DNA from: DAHUYF01 sp963789275 | GTDB taxonomy: Bacteria; Pseudomonadota; Alphaproteobacteria; ATCC43930; CGMCC-115725 | Direction: 5' to 3' | Assembly (NCBI GenBank): GCA_963789275.1 | Contig: CAWBKF010000038.1 | Location: 1-64,000, forward strand | DNA: 64,000 bases | In this document: positions 41,330 through 52,543 of the stretch, one piece after another | Position numbering within the stretch: the stretch's first letter is position 1 | Layout of the letters: each line of letters begins with the position of its first letter | The notes under the pieces: generated by a model | The model's database searches: none | Told to the model about the DNA's origin: nothing | What the model saw: the letters and a program-made list of their open reading frames with translations, nothing else | Made by a program: the position numbers and the translations under genes

Positions 41330-42538
41330 TTGGTCCAACCCGCTCTGGAGGTCGCGGATATCTTCCGCGACCACGGGGCCGCCTGGCGCTGCGCCAACGC
41401 CGGCCATGTGAGCCTCGGCCAGCTGAAGGTCATGTCGGCCATCGAGAGCTGCCGCACGGCGGCTCTCGGCGGGCATGTCGCGCGCTGCGAGAAGTGCTCG
41501 CACACGCACATCGCCTATAACTCCTGCCGCAATCGGCATTGCCCCAAGTGCCAAGGCGCGGCAGCGAAGGAGTGGCTCGCCGACCGCGAGGCCGAGCTGC
41601 TGCCCGTGCCCTATTACCACGTGGTCTTCACGCTGCCGGCGCCGATCGCCGACATCGCCTACCAGAACAAGGCCGTGATCTACGATAGCTTGTTCAAGGC
41701 CGCGGCCGAGACGCTCATCACCATCGCCGCCGACCCGAAGCACCTCGGCGCCCGCATCGGCCTCACCGCGGTCCTGCACAGCTGGGGCTCGGCGCTCACG
41801 CATCACCCACACGTCCATGTGATCGTGCCGGGCGGCGGCATCTCGCTGGACGGGGCGCGATGGATATCCTGCCGACCTGGCTTCTTCCTCCCCGTTCGTG
41901 TGCTCTCGCGGCTCTTCCGGCGCCTGTTCCTGGAGAGCCTTCTCGCCGCCCATGGCGCCGGCCGCCTGCGGTTTTTTGGCGACCACGCTCCGCTGGCCGA
42001 GCGCGGCGCCTTCGCCGCCTATCTGGCGCCGTTGCGCAAAGTCGAATGGGTTGTCTACAGCAAGCGACCTTTTGGCGGGCCTGAAGCGGTATTGGCGTAT
42101 CTGTCGCGCTACACGCACCGCGTCGCCATCGCCAACAGCCGGCTCATTGCCTTCGACGACGGCGGTGTGACCTTCAGGTGGAAGGACTACCGCGCCAAAA
42201 GACGCGAGCGCTTCAAGGTGATGACGCTCGCTGTCGGCGAGTTCATCCGCCGCTTCCTGCTTCACGTGCTGCCCAGCGGCTTCCACCGCATCCGCCACTA
42301 TGGTCTCTTCGCCAACGGCGGGCGAGCCGAGAACATCGCGCGAGCACGTCAGCTGCTCAATGTGCCGGCGACACAGAGCAAGACCGCCGATGCCGACAGC
42401 ACCGATGACGGTGAACCGCACGCGCTATCGCATCCTTGCCCCTGCTGCGGTGGCCGCATGATCATCATCGAGACTTTTGAGCGCGGTGGTACAGCCCGAT
42501 ATCGCCCGACCGCCCCGATCAGGGTCGACAGCTCATGA
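41330..42538 (+). CDS. IS91-family HUH transposase, copy 1
   Basis: A 402-aa Rep-like transposase starting at TTG. A zinc-finger N-terminus has CEKCSHTHIAYNSCRNRHCP and KCQG. The HUH motif is HHPHVHVIVPGGGI and the catalytic tyrosines lie in LAYLSRYTHRVAI (YxxxY). A C-terminal CPCCGGRM zinc knuckle ends the protein. It nicks single-stranded ends and drives rolling-circle transposition. The only protein difference from copy 2 is Gln versus Arg at residue 3. Confidence 0.92.
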   Translation: MVQPALEVADIFRDHGAAWRCANAGHVSLGQLKVMSAIESCRTAALGGHVARCEKCSHTHIAYNSCRNRHCPKCQGAAAKEWLADREAELLPVPYYHVVFTLPAPIADIAYQNKAVIYDSLFKAAAETLITIAADPKHLGARIGLTAVLHSWGSALTHHPHVHVIVPGGGISLDGARWISCRPGFFLPVRVLSRLFRRLFLESLLAAHGAGRLRFFGDHAPLAERGAFAAYLAPLRKVEWVVYSKRPFGGPEAVLAYLSRYTHRVAIANSRLIAFDDGGVTFRWKDYRAKRRERFKVMTLAVGEFIRRFLLHVLPSGFHRIRHYGLFANGGRAENIARARQLLNVPATQSKTADADSTDDGEPHALSHPCPCCGGRMIIIETFERGGTARYRPTAPIRVDSS

Positions 42539-42820
42539 CGTCCATCGCCTGCTCTCGAACTGCGACTGTCGCTCGCCGTCGCCGCTGCCTGTCAGCCGGC
42601 CACGATCGAGCTCGCCCGCCGATCATCGTGACGCATCAGATCGACCGCTCCATGCTGCCGAACGCACGTCAAAGATCGCGCCGGCACCATGCGCAACCGC
42701 CATATCGCGCCACCGACCGCGGCCGACAACGCAGCAATCCTGTACGCGCCGCTCTCAAATCCCCATAGCGCACGGGCGCCCCACCATCGCGCCTGTCCCT
42801 GCCCGCGGTTTCCTCCCCCG

Positions 42821-42889
42821 AGGCTTCTCGGACGCCTGCCGCCTGAGCATGCGGCGCCGTCCCTGTCGCGGCAGGCGTCCGAGAAGCCT
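42821..42889. repeat. Terminal hairpin of IS91 copy 1
   Basis: AGGCTTCTCGGACGCCTGCC with two further bases (42821-42842) is the exact reverse complement of 42868-42889, giving 22-bp arms around a 25-nt loop. Placed at the transposase 3' end, just inside the element boundary, it corresponds to the oriIS-side end of IS91/ISCR elements. Confidence 0.75.
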
Positions 42890-42895
42890 TAACAG

Positions 42896-43086
42896 GAGCG
42901 GTCCTCGGAATATGCCGGAGTTGTTGGCTGGTCTGGGCCGGAGGGAGACGCTCAGCCGCACAGACGAAGCGCAGGTTGTGATCGCGTTCGACATCGTAGA
43001 CGGCAGCGGACCGCTCTAAGTGCGCTGACGCGCGGGACAGCTCGCCTTCCCAAAAATATGGATATGGGATTCACTTGCAGGCGCAG
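42896..43086. other. Spacer between IS91 copy 1 and the SARP gene
   Basis: GAGCGGTCC (about 42897) and GGACCGCTC (about 43009) form a 9-bp inverted repeat around a short plus-strand open stretch (MPELLAGLGRRETLSRTDEA and onward, ending at 43019) of no known family. It may be a remnant of another small element or gene. Confidence 0.35.
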
Positions 43087-45125
43087 TCAGGCCAACCCGA
43101 TGCGTTTGCCGCCCTCGCGGAAGAGAGCCGCGGTGTCGGGTGCGAAGTTGAACGCGCCGAGGAAATCGACGGTTGAGTAGTGCGGCAGAGTCGTGCGGAT
43201 GGACGCGCCAAGGGCGCGGCCTTCGTCCAGCCTGCCGGCAAGCGCGAGACAGTGAGCGGCGATCGCCAAAATTATTTGATGCGCATTCGGCCGCGCGGCC
43301 GCCCTGAGCGCCCAGTCGGCGGCCTCGTCGAACGCCCCCAGGCGAACGAGAGCCATTGCCCTCGCACCGAGCATGCCGAAGAGAAGCGGATCGAAGGGGC
43401 TCAGATTGCGTGAATGATCGGACGCCTTGATGGCGAGGCCCGGATCGCCCGATTGGCAATGGACGAAAGAGAGCGAGTAGTGGGCAAGCGCGAAATTGGG
43501 ACTGAGATCGACGGCTTGTTGCAGCTCGCGCAAGGACTCGTCTTGACGGCCGCGCAGCCAGAGTGCCCGCCCCATCGCCCAGTGCGACGCAGGATTGTGG
43601 TCGTCGACGAGAAGGCTGTGGCCGGCTGCCTCGAAGGCGCGATCGCTTTCTTTCGCGCGATCGCCCCAGCGCTGGAAGGCGTTTTGCCAATGCGTGAACG
43701 ACAGGCCGGAATAGGCGCGGGCGAAAGTCGGATCGAGCTGCACGGCTCGAGCAAAAAAGCGCTGCGCGAGCGCGTTTTCGCTTTGCGTGAAGCGGTACAT
43801 ATGCCAGAGCCCGCGATGGTAGGCTTCCCAGGCATTCAGCGAGTTCGGCGCCTTAAGGATGGCTCGGTTTCGTTCGACCGTCTCGATCTCGGTGGAAATC
43901 GACGACACGATGCTGTTGCCGATCTCGTCGAGCACCTCGAACGTGTCGTCGAGCTTGCGATGGAACGCTTCCGCCCAGAGGATGCGCGCCGTGCGCACCT
44001 CGACAAGCTCGACCTCGACGGTTATCCGACCTTCGCTTCGCTGCACCGTACCGCTGGCGACGAATTCGACGTTCAGCCTCCGGCCAGCCTCCTCCGGCCC
44101 CACGCCACGCTCGGCGAGCGCGAAGACCGAGCCGCGCGCGATGACGAAGAGATCGCGCAATTTGGCGAGCCGCGTGATGATGTCGTGGGTGAGGCCGTCG
44201 GCGAGGCCGCCGCGAGATCTTTCTCTGTTCGTCTCCTCGACAAACGGCATGACGGCGAGGGAAGCGCGGCTCGGAGCATGCGCGAGCGATTTCTACGGCA
44301 TCGGGTTGCGTTTGCGGGCCCGATGCCGCCTCCGCCGAGCGCGTCCCGGTCCGCGCGCCTTCTTTGATCTGCCGCCAGGTTGTCCGCAGCGGCGCGAAAT
44401 CGAGTCCTTCGGACTCGAAGAGCCGCGCCGCCGCCGCGAGATGCTCTTCGCATGCGCCGAGCTTTCCCTGCCGCGCCAAGCCGGTCAGAAGCAACGTATG
44501 CGCGCGTTGATCGAAGGGAGAGATCTCGATCCATGTGTCGAGATAGGCGGACGCTTCCTCGCATCCCGGCGGCAGCTTGAGGACGAGCTGCTCCAGTATC
44601 GCCGCCTGGCAAGCGGCGAAGCGCCGCCGATGCGCCGTGAGCCAGGCGCCGAAATTCGGGCTGCGGTCGATCTCCAGCCCTTCGAGAAACTCGCCCGTGA
44701 ACAACTTGGCAAGCTCTCGCAGGCGCTCCAAACCGATTTTTTCAAATCCCGCTTCCGCCGCGGCCGCGACCTCGCTCGCGTCCACCAGCACAGCCGCCGA
44801 GATCGAGCGCCACCCTGTCGTCCGAGGCCTGCAGCCGCGAGCGATGCGTTTCGTCGAGCAGCTGACGAAGCTTGCTGAGGCACCAGCGCAGCTCGCCGCG
44901 CGGGTCGTTGGGCGCGTCCCACAGCAGGTCGCACAGCCGGCTGCGCGCGACCGCGCCGGACGCCAGTGCAAGATAGGCAAAGAGCGCGCGCGCCTTGCGC
45001 GAGGCGGGGAACTCGACGCTGGCGCCGTCCCGAAGGATGGTCAGCGGACCCAGCATGCGCACGCAAAACCCGCCATCGCCGGCCGCCAAGGCGGATTCCA
45101 TGGTCGTTTCCACGCTGCTTCCCAC
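43087..45125 (-). pseudogene. SARP/BTAD transcriptional regulator with TPR domain, two frameshifts
   Basis: One gene of about 675 codons readable in three frames. The N-terminal winged helix reads FCVRMLGPLTILRDGASVEF and ARALFAYLALASGAVARSRL. After a shift near 44800 the BTAD region follows (LVDASEVAAAAEAGFEKIGL, FDQRAHTLLLTGLARQGKLG). After a second shift near 44275 comes LAVMPFVEETNRERSRGGLA and DGLTHDIITRLAKLRDLFVI, as in adenylate-cyclase-associated regulators, and TPR repeats to the end. It is divergent from the cysteine synthase gene and probably controls it. If the shifts are real, it is inactive. Confidence 0.75.
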
Positions 45126-45262
45126 GCCAGTCTCCCCGGCAGCACTCTATCACTAAACTCCAGGCGGTCGCCACCGGCCGGCAAGAGGCGGCATCCCCGC
45201 ATTTTCCCCGGCCGGCCCATGATTTGCTGCAGGTTCCCCACGCACAGCGGAGAGGACGGGAT

Positions 45263-46345
45263 ATGTCTCAGCCAGCAATCCGGAGCACCAAGGGACGAGG
45301 TCGTCTCTTTGCCAGCATCCTCGACACGGTCGGGGATACGCCGACCATAAGGGTCAATAACCTGGCGCCGGATCATGCGGCGATTTACGTCAAGGCGGAA
45401 TTTTTCAATCCCGCATCGTCGGTGAAGGACCGGCTGGCGCTCAACATCATCGAGCAAGGCGAGCGCAGCGGGGCACTGAAGCCGGGCCAGACCGTGGTCG
45501 AGGCCACGAGCGGCAACACCGGCATCGGGCTTGCCATGGTCTGTGCCCAAAAGGGCTATCCCCTGGTGGTCACAATGGCCGACAGCTTCTCCATCGAGCG
45601 CCGCAAGCTGATGCGCATCCTGGGCGCCAAGGTCGTGCTGACGCCGCGCGCGCTCAAGGGCTTCGGCATGTATCAGAAGGCGCTCGAGCTGGCCGAGACC
45701 CATGGCTGGTTCCTGGCGCGCCAATTCGAGACCGAGGCCAACGCCGCCATTCACGAGACGACGACGGGACGCGAGATCATCAACGATTTCGCGGGATCGC
45801 GCCTCGACTGGTTCGTGACCGGCTACGGCACGGGCGGGACCGTCGCTGGTGTTGGCAGGGTGCTGCGCCGCGAAAGGCCGGAGACGAAGATCGTCCTCTG
45901 CGAGCCCGCCAACGCCCAGCTTCTCGGCAGCGGCCGCCCGCAAGAACGGACCCCGGACGGCGCACCGGCGGCGAGCCACCCCGCTTTCGAGCCGCATCCG
46001 ATCCAGGGCTGGACGCCCGACTTCATCCCCTACGTGCTCCAGGAGGCAATCGCCGCGCGCTTCTACGATCAGCTCGTGCCGGTCGCCGGCGCGGAGGGCA
46101 TCAAATGGGCGAAGGCGCTCGCGCAGAAGGAAGGGATTTTCACCGGCATCTCCGGCGGATCGGCTTTCGCCGTGGCGCGCGAGATCGCGGACAAGGCGCC
46201 CAAGGGATCGGTGATCCTCTGCATGCTTCCCGATACGGGTGAGCGCTACCTGACCACGCCGCTTTTCGACGGGATTGACGTTGAGATGAACGAAGAAGAG
46301 CGCGCCATTTCGCGTTCGACGCCCGCCGCTCAGTTCGCGGCATAG
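45263..46345 (+). CDS. cysK: Cysteine synthase-type PLP enzyme
   Basis: A 360-aa fold-type II PLP enzyme. It begins ASILDTVGDTPTIRVNNLAP with the family N-terminus; the PLP lysine is in FFNPASSVKDRLALN, the phosphate or substrate loop in VVEATSGNTGIGLAMV, the glycine loop in VTGYGTGGTVAGVGRVLR and GIFTGISGGSAFAVA. An insertion with a Pro-rich QERTPDGAPAASHPAFEPHP stretch and a C-terminal extension make it longer than typical CysK (about 320 aa). It would make cysteine, or a cysteine analogue, from O-acetylserine and a sulfur nucleophile. The ATG at 45263 follows AGAGGACGGG. Probably co-transcribed with the decarboxylase. Confidence 0.88.
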   Translation: MSQPAIRSTKGRGRLFASILDTVGDTPTIRVNNLAPDHAAIYVKAEFFNPASSVKDRLALNIIEQGERSGALKPGQTVVEATSGNTGIGLAMVCAQKGYPLVVTMADSFSIERRKLMRILGAKVVLTPRALKGFGMYQKALELAETHGWFLARQFETEANAAIHETTTGREIINDFAGSRLDWFVTGYGTGGTVAGVGRVLRRERPETKIVLCEPANAQLLGSGRPQERTPDGAPAASHPAFEPHPIQGWTPDFIPYVLQEAIAARFYDQLVPVAGAEGIKWAKALAQKEGIFTGISGGSAFAVAREIADKAPKGSVILCMLPDTGERYLTTPLFDGIDVEMNEEERAISRSTPAAQFAA

Positions 46346-46371
46346 CCCCGGCCCGGATCGGAAGACGCGCC

Positions 46372-47899
46372 ATGCCGCCGCAAGAAAAGGCCGCCGACCG
46401 CCCGGCCGAGGAGACGCTCGACCCCGAGAATTGGCGCGAGGCGCTGGCGCTGTCGCATCGGATCGTCGAGGATGCCGTCGCTTATCTGGAAGGCGTCCGC
46501 GATCGCCCGGTGTGGCGGGAAATGCCCGCCGAGGTGCGGTCCCGGTTCTCCACGCCGCTGCCGCGCAAACCCGAGCCTCTCTCGGACATCTACCAGACGC
46601 TCAGCGAGACCGTGATGCGCTATCCGATGGGCAATATCCATCCGCGCTTCTGGGCGTGGTACATGGGCTCCAGCAACTTCACCGGCGCTTTGGGCGATTT
46701 CCTTGCGGCGGTCCAGGGCTCGAACCTCGGCGGCGGCGATCACGCCGCGACCTTGATGGACCAGCAAGTGGTGAACTGGTGCAAGGAGATGATCGGCTTT
46801 CCCGCCGCCGCGAGCGGAACTCTCGTCAGCGGCGGCTCGATGGCCAATATGATCGGACTTACCGTCGCGCGGAACGAAAAATCCGGCATCGACATACGCG
46901 AGCGCGGGGTGGGCGCCCTGGAGAAGCCGCTGCGCTTCTACGGCTCGGACCAGCTTCATGGCTGCCATCGCAAAGCCGTCGAAGCGCTCGGGCTCGGAAA
47001 CGTCGCGTTGCGCCATATTCCGAGCGACGGCAGCTTGCGCATCGATGTCGGCGCCCTGCGCCGCGCGATTGCCGAGGATCGCGCAGTCGGGCTTTCAACC
47101 CGCTTGCGTGATCGCCAGCGCCGGCACGGTCAATACGGGCGCGATCGACGACTTGGCGGCGCTGCGCGCCTTGACGGCGCAGGAGGATCTCTGGCTGCAT
47201 GTCGATGGCTGCATCGGCGCGCTTCTCGCCATCGCTCCCGAGAACGCCTACCGCGTCGCCGGTATAGACAAGGCCGACTCCGTCGCGCTCGATCCGCATA
47301 AATGGCTGCATGCGCCGTTCGAGGCCGGCTGCGTGCTGGTGCGGGACGCGGCGGCGCATCGCGAGACCTTCGCGGTCACGCCCGAATATCTGGAGACCGC
47401 CGTTCGCGGCCTCGCATCGGGCGCATGGCTGCACGAGTACGGTTTGCAGACCTCGCGCGGCTTTCGGGCGCTCAAGGTCTGGATGTCGCTCAGGGAGCAC
47501 GGCATCGAGAAATTCGGTCGCTTGATCGACCAGAATATCGCGCAGGCGCGCTATCTCACCGAGCTGATCACGGCCGAGCCGGCGCTCGAGCTGGTGGCGC
47601 CCACCAATATCAACATCGTCTGCTTTCGCTACCACCCCGCCGATGCCGACCGCACCGCTCTCAAGACCATCAACGCGGAGATCATGGCAAGGCTCCAGGA
47701 GCAGGGCCTGGCCACGCTCTCCGATACGACGGTGCATGGCGAGCATTGCCTGCGCGCCGCGATCAACAATCACCGGACACGGCGCAGCGATGTCGAGCTC
47801 CTCGTGCGGGAAACCGTCCGTCTCGGAAACGACGTTCTAAATGAAAACGACACGGCGGACCTTGCGATGCAGAGGGGGCTTCAGAGCCAACAGCAGTAG
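46372..47899 (+). pseudogene. Group II PLP-dependent decarboxylase, frameshifted
   Basis: A protein of about 510 aa. The first part includes ETVMRYPMGNIHPRFWAWYM, LGDFLAAVQGSNLGGGDHAA and AASGTLVSGGSMANMIGLTV. After a one-base shift near 47095 it continues ACVIASAGTVNTGAIDDLAA, DLWLHVDGCIGALLAIAPEN and ALDPHKWLHAPFEAGCVLVR with the PLP lysine (HK). It belongs to the aromatic-amino-acid/glutamate/cysteine-sulfinate decarboxylase family. Directly downstream of a cysteine synthase, a sulfur amino acid (cysteine, cysteate, cysteine sulfinate) is an attractive but unproven substrate. Confidence 0.8.
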
Positions 47900-47967
47900 A
47901 TCGCGCGCGCTTTGCCCGGACCCGAACTCGACGCCGATCGGCGGTTCCTAAGCCGAGGGAGTTCACA

Positions 47968-50900
47968 ATGGAGGTCGCAACCTGGCTTTCCGAGCTTGGC
48001 CTCGAATGCTATGCTGCCGCCTTTGCGGCCAATGACGTCACGCCGGACATCCTTCCCCACCTTTCGTCCGAGGATTTGAAGGAGCTGGGGGTTACATCAG
48101 TCGGCCACCGGCGATTGTTGCTTGCCGCGATCGGCGAGCTGCGGGACGGGACTGTCGCGCAAGGCCGCCCCGCCGCATCGAAGATACCCGGATCCGCGCC
48201 GTCCGCTCCACCGGCCGGCACCGAGGAAGGCGAACGCCGGCATCTCACGGTGATGTTTTGCGACATCGTGGATTCGACCACGCTGGCGGGAAAGCTCGAC
48301 CCCGAGGATATGCGGGCGGTCACCCAGCTTTTCTACAAAGCCTGCGGCGAAAGCATTAGGGCCTATGAGGGATACATCGCCAAGTATCTCGGCGACGGCG
48401 TTCTCGCCTATTTCGGCTACCCGCGCGCGCATGAGGACGATGCGGAACGCGCGGCGCGGGCCGGGCTCGATCTGATCGCCGCCATCGGGAGGATCGAGAC
48501 GCCTGTTTCGGACAGCGTGCGCGCACGGATCGGCATCGCCACGGGACTGGTCGTCGTCGGCGAAGTTGTCGGCGAAGGCGCCGCGCAGGAGCGCTTCGTC
48601 GCGGGCGAGACGCCCAACCTGGCGGCGCGGCTGCAAGCGCTCGCCGCGCCCGATACCGTCGTCGTTTCCGCATCGACACGCGACTTGCTCGGCACCGATT
48701 TCAGGCTGAGCCATCTCGGCAAGTTCACCCTCAAAGGCTTCCCGCCCGGGGTGAACGCCTGGCGGATCGATGAGGCGATGACCGCGGAAAGCCGCTTCGA
48801 GAAGCGCCGGAGCAAGGAGCTGGCCGATTTCGTCGGACGAGACGAGGAGCGGAGCTTGCTCCTCGACCGGCAAAAGCTGGCATGGCAGGGGCGCGGGCAG
48901 CTCGTGCTGATTTCAGGCGAGGCGGGCATAGGGAAGTCCCGCATCGCGGCCTGGCTGACCGAGCAACTGCCGGCAGGACTCTTACACGCGGCTCCTCTTT
49001 CAAGGCTCGCCCTACCATAAGGAGAGCGCTTTTCATCCCTTCATCGCCCAGATGAAGCGGGAAGCCGGCTTCGAACCCGGCGATTCGCTCGAGCGTCGCC
49101 GTGAAAAGCTCACGGCCTTGGTCGCCGACAGCGTCCCGGACAGCGAGATCGCTCTTGCGCTTCTTTCGGCGCTGCTGTCGCTGGACCTGCCCGACCAACC
49201 CGGTCTCGACCTCAGTCCGACGCAGCAACGGCGCGAGACTCTCCGTGTGTTGCTCGACCGCATCGTGGAGATCTCCCGGCGCAAGCCGCTGCTTCTCATC
49301 TTCGAGGATGCGCAGTGGGCGGACGCGACATCGCTCGAGCTGCTCGAGCTCGTTGCCGAACGCATCGCGCGCATGCGCGTGCTCGCCATCGTCACCTCGC
49401 GGCCCGAATTCGCGCCGCGTTGGCCGATGAGCGCCGAGATCAGCACCGTAAATTTGGTTCGGCTCGACCGTCGCCACGCGCAGATGATCGTCCAACGGCT
49501 GGCGAGCGGACGAACGCTGCCCGACGAGGTTCAGGCGCAAATCATCGCGAGAACGGACGGCGTTCCGCTCTTCATCGAGGAGCTGATCAAATCGGTGCTG
49601 GAATCGGACCTTCTCGTCGAGGCCGCCGGACGGCTTCAGCTCAAAGGGGTCCTGCCGCGCTTTGCCATTCCAGCGACGCTGCAGGACTCGCTGATGGAGC
49701 GCCTCGACCGATTGGCGCCGGTGCGGGGAATTGCGCAAATCGCAGCGGCCATCGGTCGCGAGTTCTCGTTCTCCTTGATCAGCGCTGTCGCCGATATCGA
49801 TGCCGGCAAGCTGGCCGACGGGCTTTCTCAGCTCGAGGCGGCGGAGCTGATCTTCCGGCGCGGGACGTCGCCCGATGCGATCTACGCCTTCAAGCACGCG
49901 CTCGTGCAGGATACCGCCTACGGATCACTGCTCAGGAGCCGGCGACAGCGGCTCCACCAGGTCATTGCCAAGACCATCTGCGACAAATTCCCAGAACAGG
50001 CCGAAACCGAACCCGAAGTCATCGCACATCATTTCACCCAAGCAGAATTGATCGGGCCGGCTGCCGCCTGGTGGGCAAAGGCGGGTCGGCGCGCGATGAG
50101 CCGATTGGCGAATTTCGAGGCCGTCCAGAGCTTTACCCGGGGCTTGGGGCTCGTCGCTGCCTTGCCCGAGGGCACGGAGCGCGACAAGCAGGAATTGTCG
50201 TTCCGATTGTCGCTTGGGCTCCCGCTCCTGGCGACGCGCGGCTACGCCTCGACGGAGGTCGTGCGAAACTACGAGGCAGCAAGCGCGCTCGCCGCGCGCC
50301 TCGGCGATCGCGAAGCGCAATTCACCAGCGAGCGCGGCCTCTGGAACTGCGTCTACGATCGCGGCGACTTGGACCGCAGCGTCGCCCTTTCCCGGCGGTT
50401 GCTCGAGCTGGCGGAGGCCGATAACGACGTGGCGAAGCTGGCGCTTGCCTGGCGCGCGCATGGCTCGGCCCGGATGAGCAAAGCGGAGCTCGCCGCGGCA
50501 GAGGAGGCGTTCGACACTTGCATTGCCGTCTCCGACCGGTTGTTGCCGGATTCTTGCATCGAGCGCTACGGCGAGGCGCCGCAGGTGGTTGCCTACCTCT
50601 ACAAGGGGTTCGTGCAATGCATCAGCGGTCGTTGCGACAGTGCGCTGGAGAACGTCGCTCACGCCTCGGGCTTGGCGAAGAAGATCAAACATCCCTTGAG
50701 CCAGGCCTTCGCCTCGTTGCTGGTTGCCGTCATATTGCTGTTCAGGCGCGACTATCAGGCCTGCGAAGAACTGTCGAAGAAGCAAGTCGCGTTCAGCGCC
50801 GAGCACGGCTTCGTGTTCTGGTATGCCGCTCACCAGATCACGCATGGCGCCAGCGCCGCAAATCTCTCTCACAGCGCCGCTGACGCCGCCAAGGCGAAAG

Positions 50901-51346
50901 CGGGCATAGAAAATTGGCGCAAGACAGATGCGCTGCTGCACATTCCGACGTGGTCGTCTTTCCTTGCCGATGCGGCGCTCGCGTGCGACGATCTAAGAGT
51001 GGCGGATGAGGCCATCGCCAATGGCCTGATCATCGCCCACGAAAACAACGACGTCCTGGTCCTGGCCGATCTGCAGCGCCTGAGGGGACGCCTGCTGGCG
51101 AAGGAAGGCCGGCGGAAGGAAGCGCTGCAGGCGCTGATGGAAGCGATTGAGACGGCCCGCCGCCAAGGAGCCGAGCTCTATCACCTCAGAGCCGCGCGCG
51201 ATTTGGCGCGCCTGCTTGCAGAAGGTGACCGCCAGCGGGCGATAGAGCTCCTCGCCCCCGCCGTCGAAAGCTTCGTGGAGCATCGCAACGGTCTCGACTA
51301 CCAAGAATTGGCGGCGCTGTTGCGGGAATTGCGAAACCGCCGATAA
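47968..51346 (+). pseudogene. SAM domain - class III cyclase - AAA ATPase - TPR protein, frameshifted
   Basis: A protein of about 1125 aa in one piece before a shift near 48980. Order: SAM domain (WLSELGLECYAAAFAANDVT, first 60 residues), class III nucleotide cyclase (LTVMFCDIVDSTTLAGKLDP and IAKYLGDGVLAYFGYPRAHE with the two metal aspartates; ARIGIATGLVVVGEVVGEGA), then an AAA-type ATPase with Walker A LISGEAGIGKSRIAAWL. In the shifted frame SPYHKESAFHPFIAQMKREA continues, with Walker B-like KPLLLIFEDAQWADATSLEL and TPR repeats to the end. Such proteins couple cAMP synthesis to a STAND-like sensor. Last gene of the IS91-flanked cargo. Confidence 0.8.
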
Positions 51347-51530
51347 GCGACCGACTAATGCTGCGCGTTCGCCGAGGAGGCGCTGCCGCCCCGTCCTGGA
51401 CCTGGGACAACAGTGATGAACGTCGGCTCAAGCCCGAATCTCGGGGATCCATCGCGGTGCCGCGAACGGCCGGAATTGGCGCGGGGCGGTCCGCTGCGCC
51501 AACGTCGACAGATTTCCGCTTCGGGTCAGG
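51347..51530. other. Short spacer before IS91 copy 2
   Basis: No gene or repeat is recognised; it is the right end of the cargo between the two IS91 copies. Confidence 0.4.
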
Positions 51531-51652
51531 GGACTAAACCGCTCTCGCGGTAGGATGCGGCGACAGGCGGCGGAGCTAAGGGGATAGCGGGGCGAAGTGT
51601 CCTGTCTTGAAGATGAGGGGTTGCCAACCTCACTCAAGACAGGAGCACCCCC

Positions 51653-52531
51653 ATGAACGGCGAGACCATCAGCCCGTTACGCCGCCGCATGATCGAAGAC
51701 ATGACGGTGCGCAAGTTCGTCGAGAAGACACAGAAGGATTACGTCCGTCATGTCAAGGGCCTCACCGTCTTCCTTGGCCGAACACCGGACACCGCCACGG
51801 CCGAGGATCTGCGCCGTTATCAGCTGCATCTGACCGAGAGCGGGGTCCGCCCGCCGAGCATCAACAGTGCGGTTTCGGCGCTGCGCTTCTTCTTCTCCGT
51901 CACGCTCGACCGGCCCGAAGTCACCAAGCGGCTGACCTTCGTCGCCGAGCCGCGGAAGATACCTGTGGTGTTGAGCCCCGAGGAGGTGACGCGGTTTCTC
52001 GATGCGGCGCCCGGACCCAAGTACAAGGCTGCGTTCAGCGCCGCCTATGGCGCTGGTCTGCGCGTCTCCGAGGTCGTAGCGCTGAAGGTGTCGGATGTCG
52101 ATTCCGAGCGCATGCTGCTTCGGATCGAGCAAGGCAAGGGGCGCAAGGATCGCTTTGCCATGTTGTCGCCACAGCTGCTCGGGCTGCTGCGTGATTGGTG
52201 GCGGATCGCGCGGCCTCAGGTCTGGCTGTTTCCCGGACGCGACAGGATCAACCCTCTCACGACGCGTCAGTTCAATCGCGCCGTTCACGCCACCACTCAC
52301 ATGGCCGAGATCGCCAAGCGGGTGACGCCGCACACGCTGCGCCACAGCTTTGCGACCCATCTCCTGGAGCAGAACATCGATATCCGCGTCATCCAAGTTC
52401 TGCTCGGCCATGCCAAGCTCGAGACCACCAGTCTCTATACGCGGGTTGCCACCAATACGATCCGGACGGTCATGAGCCCGCTCGACCGCCTGACGCCGCT
52501 GCGCGCCGGGAGAGACGAGCCGCCCGCGTAG
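51653..52531 (+). CDS. Tyrosine recombinase of the IS91-family element, copy 2
   Basis: The 292-aa sequence is identical to that of copy 1, with all catalytic residues (Arg in GLRVSEV, HTLRHSF, LGHAK and the Tyr of SLYTRV). It follows the same stem-loop leader (51600-51644). Confidence 0.9.
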   Translation: MNGETISPLRRRMIEDMTVRKFVEKTQKDYVRHVKGLTVFLGRTPDTATAEDLRRYQLHLTESGVRPPSINSAVSALRFFFSVTLDRPEVTKRLTFVAEPRKIPVVLSPEEVTRFLDAAPGPKYKAAFSAAYGAGLRVSEVVALKVSDVDSERMLLRIEQGKGRKDRFAMLSPQLLGLLRDWWRIARPQVWLFPGRDRINPLTTRQFNRAVHATTHMAEIAKRVTPHTLRHSFATHLLEQNIDIRVIQVLLGHAKLETTSLYTRVATNTIRTVMSPLDRLTPLRAGRDEPPA

Positions 52532-52543
52532 CGTCCGCCGCCC

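Larger units (their letters stand above)
40317..42895 (+). mobile_element. IS91-family element, copy 1 (with tyrosine recombinase)
   Basis: A 2579-bp unit virtually identical to 51531-54109 (one visible change: A versus G at 41336/52550). It starts GGACTAAACCGCTCTCGCGG and ends after AAGCCTTAACAG. It carries two genes in the same direction, a tyrosine recombinase and an HUH transposase, and has a large hairpin at the right end. IS91-type elements move by rolling circle from one end (oriIS) to the other (terIS) and can carry adjacent DNA. Confidence 0.9.

Noticed and set aside
40463..42421. 652-aa open frame antisense to the IS91 genes (and its twin at 51677-53635)
   Set aside because: It is a GC-bias shadow: the plus-strand recombinase and transposase have all catalytic motifs, the antisense product has no family pattern and spans both genes.
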